This document shows positions 25,286 through 33,858 of a stretch of DNA of 64,000 nt, piece after piece. The notes beneath the pieces were generated by a model that was given only the letters and a program-made list of their open reading frames with translations, did no database searches and had not been told where the DNA came from. The DNA is taken from NCBI GenBank assembly GCA_945901725.1, contig CAMDLK010000001.1, forward strand, positions 27,559 to 91,558, given 5' to 3'. Position 1 is the stretch's first letter. Each line of letters begins with the position of its first letter. The DNA is from Bifidobacterium breve. Lineage in GTDB: Bacteria > Actinomycetota > Acidimicrobiia > Acidimicrobiales > Ilumatobacteraceae. The translations under genes and the position numbers were made by a program.

Positions 25286-26125
25286 ATGAGAGTCATACGG
25301 TCCATCTCGGAAATGCAGAAGTGGAGAACTGTTGAACATTCAGCTGGACATTCCGTCGGCTTCGTGCCCACCATGGGAGCGCTCCACCAGGGTCATGCAG
25401 AACTCTTCTCACAAAGCGTGAGCGAGAACGAACGAACTGTGGTCTCGATATTTGTGAATTCATTGCAATTCAACAGCGTGGCCGACCTAGAGGCTTATCC
25501 ACGTCAACTCGAACAAGACAAGGTGATTGCTGAACAACAAAGTGTCGATGTACTTTTTGTTCCCGATCACGAGGAGATGTACCCGAATGGATTTGCGTCC
25601 ACAGTTTCTGCTGGTCCGATTGCGCAGCACATGGAGGGGCTGCATCGACCGGGACATTTCGACGGGGTGGCCACAGTTGTTGTCAAACTCCTGAATGCTG
25701 TGATGCCTGATGTTGCTTATTTCGGCCTTAAAGATTTTCAGCAACTTGCAGTCATTCGCAGTGTCGTACGAGACCTAAACATAAAGTGCGATGTTCGTGG
25801 CGTTCCAACTGTCCGAAATGGGATCGGGCTAGCCCTCTCTAGCCGGAACAGCAGATTATCGACAGATCGCTTGGAGCAAGCTTCGATTATTTACTCACTC
25901 TTGAACGAAATGGCTAATCAAGCCAGAAGCAACGTGACATCAACGCTCACTCTTCAGAATCATTTCAATGAACGAATGAAATCGGTCTCCGGCACAAAGC
26001 TGGAATACGTCGAAGTTGTCGATTCCGATTCTCTCCTGCCTGCAACAACTGCACAGAAGGGCACAACTATCTGCGTTGCTGTGTGGTTTGATGACGTGAG
26101 ATTAATCGACAACATCAGCATCTGA
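25286..26125 (+). CDS. panC: Pantoate-beta-alanine ligase
   Basis: A 279-residue ATP-dependent ligase forming pantothenate from pantoate and beta-alanine through a pantoyl-adenylate. VGFVPTMGALHQGHAEL carries the HxGH nucleotide site. SIFVNSLQFN, YFGLKDFQQLAVI and the substrate loop with LALSSRNSRLS all match. It lies 5 bases after panB, so the two are cotranscribed. With coaE at the other end of the window, part of the coenzyme A pathway is covered. Confidence 0.95.
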   Translation: MRVIRSISEMQKWRTVEHSAGHSVGFVPTMGALHQGHAELFSQSVSENERTVVSIFVNSLQFNSVADLEAYPRQLEQDKVIAEQQSVDVLFVPDHEEMYPNGFASTVSAGPIAQHMEGLHRPGHFDGVATVVVKLLNAVMPDVAYFGLKDFQQLAVIRSVVRDLNIKCDVRGVPTVRNGIGLALSSRNSRLSTDRLEQASIIYSLLNEMANQARSNVTSTLTLQNHFNERMKSVSGTKLEYVEVVDSDSLLPATTAQKGTTICVAVWFDDVRLIDNISI

Positions 26126-26133
26126 TCTCCGCC

Positions 26134-26139
26134 TAATCT
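26134..26139 (+). promoter_or_regulatory. Leaderless-type -10 box for FAD oxidoreductase
   Basis: TAATCT ends 6 bases before the ATG at 26146, so this gene may be transcribed apart from panC. Confidence 0.5.
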
Positions 26140-26145
26140 TTCAAT

Positions 26146-27537
26146 ATGGAGAAAGCTTTTGCGCAGTGGCCCCGATCACTATGGGCTGACAATTCACTGA
26201 AGTGGGATTTCCCAGAGATTGAACTATCTAATTCTTTCGATGTTGTCATTGTCGGGGCTGGCTACAGCGGCTTATGGACCGCGCATCATCTGCTCAACTT
26301 TAATCCGAGCCTTTCAGTAGCAATTCTTGACGCCCGTCAACCAGGTTTCGGAGCAAGCGGACGCAACGGAGGTTGGTGTAGTGCCTTTAGTCCGATGTCA
26401 TTGGAAGCTGTTGCAAGTCAGTCCGACAGACAAGGTGCAATAGAACTACAGAATGCTCTTGTTGCTTCAGTCGATGAGATTGGTTCCTATGTTGCTAATT
26501 CCGGAATCGATTGTGGATGGCACAAGGGCGGCACGCTGTCGTTTGCATCGAGCCAATTGCAACTACAGAGGATCAAAGAGACCATAGAGATGTCTCGTGC
26601 CTTCGGTTACGACGATTCATTCATGACTTACTTAACATCAGACCAAGCTGAGAATCGAGTACGTATTCGCGGCTCCCACGGTGCTTCATACAGCCCACAC
26701 TGTGCAGCGCTGCACCCCGCACAGTTGATTGATGGTCTCGTGAATCAATTGCTGACCAGAAACGTTCAATTCTTCGGTTCATCTCAGGTCACAGATATCA
26801 ACCCTCATCAGATATTGGCCAACACATCCCATGGAACTATCTCGATTGACACCAAATGGATAGTCCGTGCCACGGAGGGCTTCACAGCCCGAATGAAGCA
26901 ATACCGCCGAGACGTTGCACCGCTGTATTCATACATGATCGCCACAGAGCCATTGTCGGATTCGCAATGGCGAGACATCGGTTGGACAAATAGGGAAACT
27001 GTGTCTGATGGCCGCAACTTGGTCATTTACGTACAGAGAACATCAGACGGACGAATTGCATACGGAGGACGTGGTGCTCCGTATAAGTTCGCTAGTCGTA
27101 TCGGTTCAAATTTTGATAACAATCCGAAGATTCACTCGTTGATTGAAAAGTCAATGCGAGAGATGTTTCCGTCAATAGATGATGTTGCGGTAACCCATAG
27201 ATGGGGTGGTGCACTCGGTGTACATCGAGACTGGTTTGCATCGGCGAAAGTTGATCACACGACCCACATTGCTTCACTGGGTGGATATGTAGGCGACGGT
27301 GTTGCTTTCAGCTATGTGGCAGCAAGAGAAGTCGCAAGAAACATTGTTGGCGAGGGTCAACATGAACGTCCCCTGCCCATCGTTAATCACGTCTCTCCCC
27401 GATGGGAACCTGAACCGTTTCGTTATGTCGGCATTAACTCAATTTTGCGTTTAACGGAACGAGCAGACGAGACGGAGAGACTTACAGGCCGCAAGAACCG
27501 TTTCGTGAATTGGCTATTAGGGAGACTGATTCCTTAG
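26146..27537 (+). CDS. FAD-dependent oxidoreductase, DAO family
   Basis: A 463-residue flavoprotein. The ADP-binding fold VVIVGAGYSGLWTAHHL begins near residue 33, GFGASGRNGGW near 82 is the DAO/PuuB-type FAD loop, and LGGYVGDGVAFSYVAARE near 380 is the C-terminal FAD block. The order fits the gamma-glutamylputrescine oxidase/sarcosine oxidase group, so an amine or N-methyl amino acid is the likely substrate, oxidised with O2 or an electron carrier. A ProA-like dehydrogenase converges on it with a shared TTAG stop, which might be a coincidence of packing. Confidence 0.88.
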   Translation: MEKAFAQWPRSLWADNSLKWDFPEIELSNSFDVVIVGAGYSGLWTAHHLLNFNPSLSVAILDARQPGFGASGRNGGWCSAFSPMSLEAVASQSDRQGAIELQNALVASVDEIGSYVANSGIDCGWHKGGTLSFASSQLQLQRIKETIEMSRAFGYDDSFMTYLTSDQAENRVRIRGSHGASYSPHCAALHPAQLIDGLVNQLLTRNVQFFGSSQVTDINPHQILANTSHGTISIDTKWIVRATEGFTARMKQYRRDVAPLYSYMIATEPLSDSQWRDIGWTNRETVSDGRNLVIYVQRTSDGRIAYGGRGAPYKFASRIGSNFDNNPKIHSLIEKSMREMFPSIDDVAVTHRWGGALGVHRDWFASAKVDHTTHIASLGGYVGDGVAFSYVAAREVARNIVGEGQHERPLPIVNHVSPRWEPEPFRYVGINSILRLTERADETERLTGRKNRFVNWLLGRLIP

Positions 27538-29021
27538 CGGTGTAGTTTTTCGTCAGTTTGATGAACTCGTAAACGCACAGTGAACGCGGAATCTCCGGAC
27601 AAGATTCCTGAACGGCCAAAAAGCCTTCCGTTCTCCCAGTTTGAAAGGCCCAGCTCTGGACGTAGCAGCGAAAATTGTCCATCTACCCAGCGTGTAAAAC
27701 CGTCTCCGAAGAATGGTGCATTGGTTAACGACCACACTCTTTCTTGTTCCATATCGTTCTCAGAAATCATGCTCACGATGAACTGAGGACTGTACATATT
27801 GAAGAGTTCTACGGCTTCATTAATGTCCTCCACAAGAACAATTGCAAACTCTGGGTTCTCTTCCCATTCATATTCTGTGCCTAAAGATTCAACACTGGCA
27901 ACTGTGACTTGTTGTTCAGACATCTCCCCCTCTGAACGTCGTACTGCAATGTTGACATCGGTAGGCATGAATTCTTCGGCCCCTTGAATGGCATGTACGC
28001 GTGGTCGCGTGCCGCGTGCAGATGCAGCCATCTCAGCAGCTTTCAGAACTATCGGAACATGAACAGGTGCCAAATCGCGAATCACGGCAACAACGTTCAA
28101 GGTATTGCATACTTTGCGATCAAGACTATGAAGCACTGATGTTTCCAAGCGATCTAGGCTCGCATCCTCACCCACAATCATCCATGCCCCACCCGTACCG
28201 TGGAGACTTACAGGTACTCCCGATTGTTGCGCAATAGAACCCAATTCTGAAACAGCGGTACCTGATCCACGCGCTACTGCAAGTCCAAGTCGTGAATCAG
28301 AAAACAAACTCCAGCCAGCTGCATGTTCCGGTGAATTCAGAAGAACAACTGCATCTATGGGCAGTCCTGCTTCTATGAGTGAAGGTCGAATAATGACATC
28401 CATCATCGCGTTTGCGGTTCCGAGGGCATCGCTCCCAATACGAAACACAACAGCGTTTCCACCTTTCAATACCCCAGTGGCATCAGCGAACACGTTTGGT
28501 CGACCTTCGAACACGAAACCCAATACTCCAAGTGGTGCAACACGTTGTTCAACCGACCAGCCGACATGTTCAGTCCGCGACGTTACAGAATCTCGCGACA
28601 TCGATGCATCTCGCCACATCAACAACGCTGCAATCATGTCGCGCCTCATATTCTCTGAAAGCACAAGTCGGGTTACTGAACGACCTCGAGCACGAGCGGA
28701 TTCTTCATCTCGCTGATTCGCTTGAAGTACCTTGCTAAACCGAGCCTCGTCTTGAAGTGCTTCAGCCGCCAGTCCAAAGAATTCATTGATCGCTTCATCA
28801 GATACATCCGACAGCAGAGCGAAAGCCCTCGATGCCGATGAGACAGCTTCATCAACAAGTTCAACAACAGCTTTCGGAAGTCGGCGAATTTGGCCATTGT
28901 GAGACAAAGCCAGAACCTGGTCACCCGGCTCGAGAGATTCAGCGAATTCCTGAGAAATGACAGTTCTGTGTCGCCCAATGGCAACTAAATCTCCGGCTCG
29001 AAGTAGTGCGTCACTTGTCAT
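27534..29021 (-). CDS. ProA-like aldehyde dehydrogenase with N-terminal extension
   Basis: A 495-residue member of the gamma-glutamyl-phosphate reductase (ProA) branch of aldehyde dehydrogenases. GFVFEGRPNVFADATG and KGGNAVVFRIGSDA match ProA cofactor blocks, and the catalytic Cys305 lies in DRKVCNTLNVV, like ProA SVCNA. It is about 75 residues longer than usual ProA: residues 1-50 (DLVAIGRHRTVISQEF...GDQVLALSHNGQIRR) form an extra strand-rich segment. ProA IPRGG is replaced by VARGSG. No proB lies nearby. Proline synthesis is possible, but a different acyl-phosphate or aldehyde substrate should be kept open. The ATG at 29021 is used because the upstream frame is antisense to the MBL gene. 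Confidence 0.75.
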   Translation of the reverse strand: MTSDALLRAGDLVAIGRHRTVISQEFAESLEPGDQVLALSHNGQIRRLPKAVVELVDEAVSSASRAFALLSDVSDEAINEFFGLAAEALQDEARFSKVLQANQRDEESARARGRSVTRLVLSENMRRDMIAALLMWRDASMSRDSVTSRTEHVGWSVEQRVAPLGVLGFVFEGRPNVFADATGVLKGGNAVVFRIGSDALGTANAMMDVIIRPSLIEAGLPIDAVVLLNSPEHAAGWSLFSDSRLGLAVARGSGTAVSELGSIAQQSGVPVSLHGTGGAWMIVGEDASLDRLETSVLHSLDRKVCNTLNVVAVIRDLAPVHVPIVLKAAEMAASARGTRPRVHAIQGAEEFMPTDVNIAVRRSEGEMSEQQVTVASVESLGTEYEWEENPEFAIVLVEDINEAVELFNMYSPQFIVSMISENDMEQERVWSLTNAPFFGDGFTRWVDGQFSLLRPELGLSNWENGRLFGRSGILSGDSAFTVRLRVHQTDEKLHR

Positions 29022-29026
29022 TGTTC

Positions 29027-29032
29027 TATTCT
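29027..29032 (+). promoter_or_regulatory. Leaderless-type -10 box for MBL hydrolase
   Basis: TATTCT ends 7 bases before the GTG at 29040 and supports that GTG as the start. Confidence 0.5.
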
Positions 29033-29039
29033 GCTGTGT

Positions 29040-29765
29040 GTGAGTACACAAGATGACAATCCGTTCTATTTTCGCCAACTTCTTAGCGGTCGGGACTTCG
29101 GCACCCAAAACCCCATCGCACACCAAATGGTCAATTTTGCCTATCTAGTAGGTGACGCCAATACAAAAGAATGCCTTCTCGTAGACCCGGCGTATGCAGT
29201 GGATGACCTTCTCGGTATTGCTGAGGCAGACGGAATGACGGTTACTGGCGTGCTCGCGAGTCACTATCACCCAGACCACGTTGGTGGCTCGATGATGGGC
29301 CACACAATCGAGGGGGTCGCTGCGCTATTGGAACGCGTGAATGTTCCCATTCATGTGAATCGCCATGAGGCGCCGTGGGTACTCAAGACAACGGGAATCT
29401 CAGAGTCAGACCTGATGGTTCATGATGCCGGAGACATAGTGACCGTTGGGAACGTTGAAATCACGTGTGTTCATACACCGGGGCATACTCCCGGCAGTCA
29501 ATGTTTCTTGACCCATGGTTGCCTCATCTCTGGCGACACACTCTTCCTCGACGGTTGTGGCAGAACAGACCTACCCGGTTCAAATGTCTCCGATATGTAT
29601 GACAGCTTGACTCTTCTAGCTGGTTTGCCAAACGACACTGTCGTCTTGCCAGGACATCAGTATTCGGCACCACCTGCGGCGCGCCTGTCAGATGTAAAAG
29701 AAAATAACTACGTCTTCAAACCTCGCACACGTGAGCAGTGGATGATGATGTTCGGCCACGATTAA
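29040..29765 (+). CDS. MBL-fold metallohydrolase
   Basis: A 241-residue metallo-beta-lactamase-fold hydrolase of the glyoxalase II-like type. SHYHPDHVGG is the metal-binding HxHxDH, VHTPGHTPGS and SGDTLFLDGCGRTDL give further His and Asp ligands, and LPGHQYS the last His. It resembles hydroxyacylglutathione or related thioester hydrolases. The ETHE1 persulfide dioxygenase form (HVHADH) is not matched. The start is GTG. It shares a TTAA double stop with the convergent TauE-type gene. Confidence 0.9.
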   Translation: MSTQDDNPFYFRQLLSGRDFGTQNPIAHQMVNFAYLVGDANTKECLLVDPAYAVDDLLGIAEADGMTVTGVLASHYHPDHVGGSMMGHTIEGVAALLERVNVPIHVNRHEAPWVLKTTGISESDLMVHDAGDIVTVGNVEITCVHTPGHTPGSQCFLTHGCLISGDTLFLDGCGRTDLPGSNVSDMYDSLTLLAGLPNDTVVLPGHQYSAPPAARLSDVKENNYVFKPRTREQWMMMFGHD

Positions 29766-30493
29766 TTCGTAAAAGCTGACACAACCACGCTTATTGCCGA
29801 CAAGAACAAGAGAAAAATCACGAGAGTGTTGAAGCGTTCTTGGGTTATGTGTCGTCTCACCGCATAGCCAATAGCAATGGCCACCCCTAACGCCGGAACC
29901 GCGACTGCGACTCCTGACAAGTTATTGGCGTTCACTTTTCCAGCTGTAATAAAGAATGCGAGTGCTCCGATGTTTACAACGGCAAAGACCGTGTTGATGG
30001 TTGCACGAAAAGTTGACGGGGCCAATTGGCGAGCCTGCATCAGAAAAACTAATGGTGGACCGTTGGTTGATGTTGACGTAGATAGGAACCCACTCACTAT
30101 TCCAAAAATCCAATCAAGATGATGAGAATCGTCACGTAGACGAAAACCACGCAGCAAAAGAATGGCCGCCGAGATCACCACAACGCCGAGAACCAAACGA
30201 AGCCCAGTCTCAGACACAAAGATGAAGGCCATTAAACCAAAGGGCATGCCGGCGTACGAGGCCAATATCAGTCTCTTTGCTATCGACGCATCAACATGCT
30301 TTCGATCAATAACAGCCTGGGAAGTCGTGGAAATCGCACCAATGATGGTGGCTACCACCACCGCGTCTCGCGGACTGACGACCAAAGTCATTAACGGCAC
30401 GGCCAATAAGGAAAAACCAAACCCTGAAAGAGTTTGAGCAAACGAGGCAAACGCTATGCACCCAGCAATCCAGGCCAATTCCCCACCACTCAT
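29762..30493 (-). CDS. TauE/SafE-type membrane transporter
   Basis: A 243-residue protein with seven to eight membrane helices. FAQTLSGFGFSLLAVPLM at the N-terminus and GFLSTSTSTNGPPLVFLMQ in the middle are the two half-repeat signatures of the TauE/SafE (sulfite or sulfoacetate exporter) family. The substrate is not known; organic anions or sulfur oxyanions are typical. It is divergent from the six-gene hydrolase/molybdenum-hydroxylase operon with a 50-base spacer, and might export or import an anion tied to that pathway. Confidence 0.88.
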   Translation of the reverse strand: MSGGELAWIAGCIAFASFAQTLSGFGFSLLAVPLMTLVVSPRDAVVVATIIGAISTTSQAVIDRKHVDASIAKRLILASYAGMPFGLMAFIFVSETGLRLVLGVVVISAAILLLRGFRLRDDSHHLDWIFGIVSGFLSTSTSTNGPPLVFLMQARQLAPSTFRATINTVFAVVNIGALAFFITAGKVNANNLSGVAVAVPALGVAIAIGYAVRRHITQERFNTLVIFLLFLSAISVVVSAFTN

Positions 30494-30500
30494 CGGAGCA

Positions 30501-30506
30501 ACCCTA
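30501..30506 (-). promoter_or_regulatory. Leaderless-type -10 box for TauE-type gene
   Basis: TAGGGT on the minus strand ends 7 bases before the ATG at 30493. Confidence 0.5.
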
Positions 30507-30543
30507 GGCTCGCAGGAGTCCTTGCAGTCGTTTCTTCACCCGC

Positions 30544-31872
30544 ATGGCCTCTGAAACCCCAATCATTCAGGCATTTGACCTTTACATTTCGTACACTTTG
30601 GGGGTGCCTACTTCGTCAGCTTCCGTGTTGCCCCAGATAAATGGTGAGCGACTGATGCAAAGAATCATGGATCTTGCGAGCATTGGCTCTATTGATGGAG
30701 GCGGATGCGCCCGTCTGGCTCTTACAGATGAAGATGCTGCAGGGCGCGATCTCGTTGTTGGCTGGATGCATGAACTAGGCCTCACAGTTACAACAGATGT
30801 CATTGGAAACGTTATTGGCACTTGGGATGTAGGCACTGGGTTACCAGTAATGACTGGATCCCACATCGACACGGTTCGTACCGGCGGCAAGTACGACGGA
30901 AATCTCGGTGTTCTTGCTGGACTAGAAGTGATACAGACCCTTCAAGAATCACAAGTAATTCCGCCACGTCCGATCAGCGTGGGAATTTTCACCAATGAAG
31001 AAGGATCCCGCTTTGCTCCAGACATGCTGGGCTCTCTTGTGTATGTCGGCGGGCTATCAATAGAAGACGCCCTTGACATCGTTGGCATTGATGGCGCACG
31101 AGTTGGTGACGAACTGGAACGAATTGGTTACAACGGAGCAACACCCTGCCCCGGCTTTGCCCCGCATGCATTCGTTGAGTTACATATCGAACAAGGTCCT
31201 GTTTTAGAAAAAACAAATGTGACCATCGGAGCGGTAACTGGAGTGCAAGGAATTAGCTGGCAGGAAGTAACAATCACGGGCCAGTCCAACCATGCAGGAA
31301 CCACTCCAATGAGCATGCGTAAAGATCCTGGCTATGTAGCAGCGAAGATTTCAGTATTCCTTCGCGATTTGGCTGACCGATACGAAGGCGACCAGGTGTG
31401 CACTGTTGGAAGAATTGATCTTTTCCCAAACTTGATCAACGTGATCCCGGCAAAGGCGGTGATGACACTCGATGTTCGCAACACTGACGACATCATACTT
31501 TCTCAGGCAGAACGAGAAATCTCTGAATTCATGACGTCGCTATCAGTGAGTGAAGGCGTTGACATTACAAGCCGCTCACTTGCTCGTTTCGAGCCTGTGA
31601 TTTTTCACCCTCAAGTTATTGACATTGTGGAGAGGGTCTCTACGTCAAAGACTTCGTCAGTACGCCGCATGCCGAGCGGTGCTGGGCACGATGCGCAGAT
31701 GCTTGCGCGCGTCTGTCCGTCCGCAATGATTTTCGTGCCGAGCGTAGAAGGCATCAGCCACAACCCAGCGGAATTCACAGAACCACAGGACATTGTACTC
31801 GGGACAGACATCTTGCTTCAAGTATTAATCGAACTCTCACAGATAGAGGAATTTGACTCATGGCTCGATTGA
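30544..31872 (+). CDS. M20 amidohydrolase (allantoate/N-carbamoyl-L-amino acid type)
   Basis: A 442-residue di-metal amidase. The metal site is built from TGSHIDTV, KYDGNLGVLAG, FTNEEGSRF (Glu-Glu), VELHIEQGP and SGAGHDAQM. Together with the INGERLMQRIMDLASIG start block this is the allantoate amidohydrolase/N-carbamoyl-L-amino acid hydrolase (AllC/HyuC) group. It would split a carbamoyl or ureido group to ammonia and CO2. The first 27 residues before VLPQINGER are unusual for the family, so a GTG at 30604 or 30625 may be the true start. It is the first gene of a tight six-gene operon and overlaps the next gene by 13 bases. Confidence 0.88.
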   Translation: MASETPIIQAFDLYISYTLGVPTSSASVLPQINGERLMQRIMDLASIGSIDGGGCARLALTDEDAAGRDLVVGWMHELGLTVTTDVIGNVIGTWDVGTGLPVMTGSHIDTVRTGGKYDGNLGVLAGLEVIQTLQESQVIPPRPISVGIFTNEEGSRFAPDMLGSLVYVGGLSIEDALDIVGIDGARVGDELERIGYNGATPCPGFAPHAFVELHIEQGPVLEKTNVTIGAVTGVQGISWQEVTITGQSNHAGTTPMSMRKDPGYVAAKISVFLRDLADRYEGDQVCTVGRIDLFPNLINVIPAKAVMTLDVRNTDDIILSQAEREISEFMTSLSVSEGVDITSRSLARFEPVIFHPQVIDIVERVSTSKTSSVRRMPSGAGHDAQMLARVCPSAMIFVPSVEGISHNPAEFTEPQDIVLGTDILLQVLIELSQIEEFDSWLD

Positions 31873-32783
31873 TTACCATCGGCGCTGCACAGCTAGGTCC
31901 TATTCAAAAAGATCACACTCGCCAACAAGTTGTCGCACGCCTCATTGATCTACTTTGCAAAGCTCATTCAGCCGGATGCGATTTGGTCGTGTTCCCAGAA
32001 CTTGCGCTCACAACCTTTTTCCCACGCTGGTTTGCAGAGAACATCTCAGAAACTGATCACTATTACGAAACCGAGATGCCCTCCCCTGTTACAGCTCCCC
32101 TTTTCGATGAGGCAAAGAATTTGGGTATCGGTTTCTGTCTTGGTTACGCAGAGTTGACACCCCAAGGTGAACGCTTCAATACACAAATCCTTGTTGAGAA
32201 AGACGGGACTGTCGTAGCTAAGTATCGCAAAGTTCATATTCCTGGACATGAAGAACACGAGCCAGACAGAGCCTTTCAACATGCAGAGCGCTATTACTTC
32301 ACGCCATCAAATGAAGGTTTCGGCGTGTGGAAAGCTTTTGGTGCACGTGTCGGAATGATGATCTGTAACGACAGACGTTGGCCAGAGACCTACAGAGTGA
32401 TGGGTCTTCAAGGAGTTGAATTAATTCTGTGTGGCTACAACACTCCTATTCATTACATTCCAGATCCAAGCCAAGACATACTCCAAGGCTTTCACAATGC
32501 TCTCGTGATGCAGTCCGGTGCGTACCAAAACGGATCATGGGTCGTAGGAGTCGCTAAGGCGGGCGTTGAAGAAGGCGTTGATTCTCTTGGACAAAGCATG
32601 ATTGTTGCGCCATCAGGTCAGATAGTTGCTCAAGCATTAACTACCGATGACGAACTACTTGTTGCACATTGCGATATGGACTGGTGCCAGAAATACACCA
32701 AGACTCTTTTTGATTTTGACCGCTACCGCAGACCCGAGGTCTATACACGCATCACCGCTCAACGCGGAGTGGAACTGGATTAA
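31860..32783 (+). CDS. N-carbamoyl-D-amino acid hydrolase (nitrilase superfamily)
   Basis: A 307-residue carbon-nitrogen hydrolase, at the length of known D-carbamoylases (about 304). The Glu-Lys-Cys triad lies in VVFPELALTTFFPRW, KYRKVHIPGH and MMICNDRRWPE. The whole chain, including RRWPETYRVMGLQG and GYNTP, follows the Agrobacterium D-carbamoylase closely. It hydrolyses N-carbamoyl-D-amino acids or a similar ureido acid (beta-ureidopropionate is the alternative) to the amine, CO2 and ammonia. Pairing with an L-type M20 carbamoylase in the preceding gene is notable. The gap to the next gene is 2 bases. Confidence 0.93.
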   Translation: MARLITIGAAQLGPIQKDHTRQQVVARLIDLLCKAHSAGCDLVVFPELALTTFFPRWFAENISETDHYYETEMPSPVTAPLFDEAKNLGIGFCLGYAELTPQGERFNTQILVEKDGTVVAKYRKVHIPGHEEHEPDRAFQHAERYYFTPSNEGFGVWKAFGARVGMMICNDRRWPETYRVMGLQGVELILCGYNTPIHYIPDPSQDILQGFHNALVMQSGAYQNGSWVVGVAKAGVEEGVDSLGQSMIVAPSGQIVAQALTTDDELLVAHCDMDWCQKYTKTLFDFDRYRRPEVYTRITAQRGVELD

Positions 32784-32785
32784 CA

Positions 32786-33856
32786 ATGTCCTTTGAGACC
32801 CGAGGACTCGTCTGTGCACACCATCATTTGTACTCCTCCCTTGCTAGAGGCATGCCTGCTCCTGACGTGACACCAGACTCTTTTCTCTCAATCTTGCAAA
32901 ATGTCTGGTGGAAACTAGACGTAGCGCTCGATTTGGAGACTTTGTATTGGTCGGCTGCACTTGGTGCGGCCGAGGCACTGTGTAACGGCACTACCGCGAT
33001 TATCGATCATCATGAATCTCCGATGGCCATAGATGGCAGCCTCGATGTGATTGCAGATGCATGCTCAATGATTGGTGTTAAAGCAAACTTGTCATACGGC
33101 GTCACAGATAGGTGGGACGGAGCGACTCTTCGTTCAAAAGTTAGTCCTCTGTCCCCTATGACTGACGGAGCTGCGCGAGGCCTTCGTGAGAATGAGCGTT
33201 TTTTGCGTGCGGGTGGTCGCGGAATGGTCGGAGTGCACGCATCATTTACATGTACAGACGAAACAATCGAAAGCGCAGCAGCTCTTGCGGAAACCATGAA
33301 TACCGGTGTTCATATTCATGTCGCTGAGGGCTTAGATGACAAAGACGCAGGAGCTCGTCTTCAAGACTTAGCAAATGACAAGTGGCTACTGATACATGCG
33401 GTTCACCTAGATCGCGATCTACAGGGCACCATTGTTCATAATCCTCGATCAAACATGAACAATTCAGTCGGCTATGCGAATCCCGTTCGTTTTACCAATG
33501 ATGTCGCATTAGGAACAGATGGAATAGGCGCGGACATGTTGGAAGAGGCGCGCCTCGCCTACGTGCGCCTGCGTGAGTCAGACGTAACTCAAACGCCTGA
33601 GACTGTATGGCAGTGGTTACGAAATGCTGACAAGTTCTTCCCTGAGATAGAAAAAGACACCGTGACCTGGTCATACGACCAAACCGACAGTCCGTGGCAT
33701 GTTGCGTTCACACCAGGAGTCAGATGCGTAGACGTTCGAGTCAATGGTGATCTTGTTGTTGAAAACGGAAAGCCAACCCGCTTCGACATGAATGAAATCA
33801 GAACCAAGGCAGCAGAAGCGGCCATCAAACTCCATAAGAAACTTGCCCTGAGGTAA
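32786..33856 (+). CDS. SsnA-like aminohydrolase lacking the N-terminal strand domain
   Basis: A 356-residue metal-dependent amidohydrolase-superfamily protein. AHHHLYSSLARGMP at residues 11-24 carries the HxH metal site, HIHVAEG and LIHAVHLD give further His, HNPRSNMNNSVGYA is the SsnA hallmark, and LGTDGIGADM holds the Asp. Relatives are about 440 residues, with some 55 residues of beta-sandwich before the HxH; here only 11 remain, although the C-terminal strand piece (DVRVNGDLVVENG) is kept. The ATG is 2 bases after the D-carbamoylase stop, and no longer in-frame start exists. SsnA genes occur with molybdenum hydroxylases in purine-degradation clusters, as here. Deamination or ring opening of an N-heterocycle is the likely role. 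Confidence 0.85.
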   Translation: MSFETRGLVCAHHHLYSSLARGMPAPDVTPDSFLSILQNVWWKLDVALDLETLYWSAALGAAEALCNGTTAIIDHHESPMAIDGSLDVIADACSMIGVKANLSYGVTDRWDGATLRSKVSPLSPMTDGAARGLRENERFLRAGGRGMVGVHASFTCTDETIESAAALAETMNTGVHIHVAEGLDDKDAGARLQDLANDKWLLIHAVHLDRDLQGTIVHNPRSNMNNSVGYANPVRFTNDVALGTDGIGADMLEEARLAYVRLRESDVTQTPETVWQWLRNADKFFPEIEKDTVTWSYDQTDSPWHVAFTPGVRCVDVRVNGDLVVENGKPTRFDMNEIRTKAAEAAIKLHKKLALR

Positions 33857-33858
33857 CC

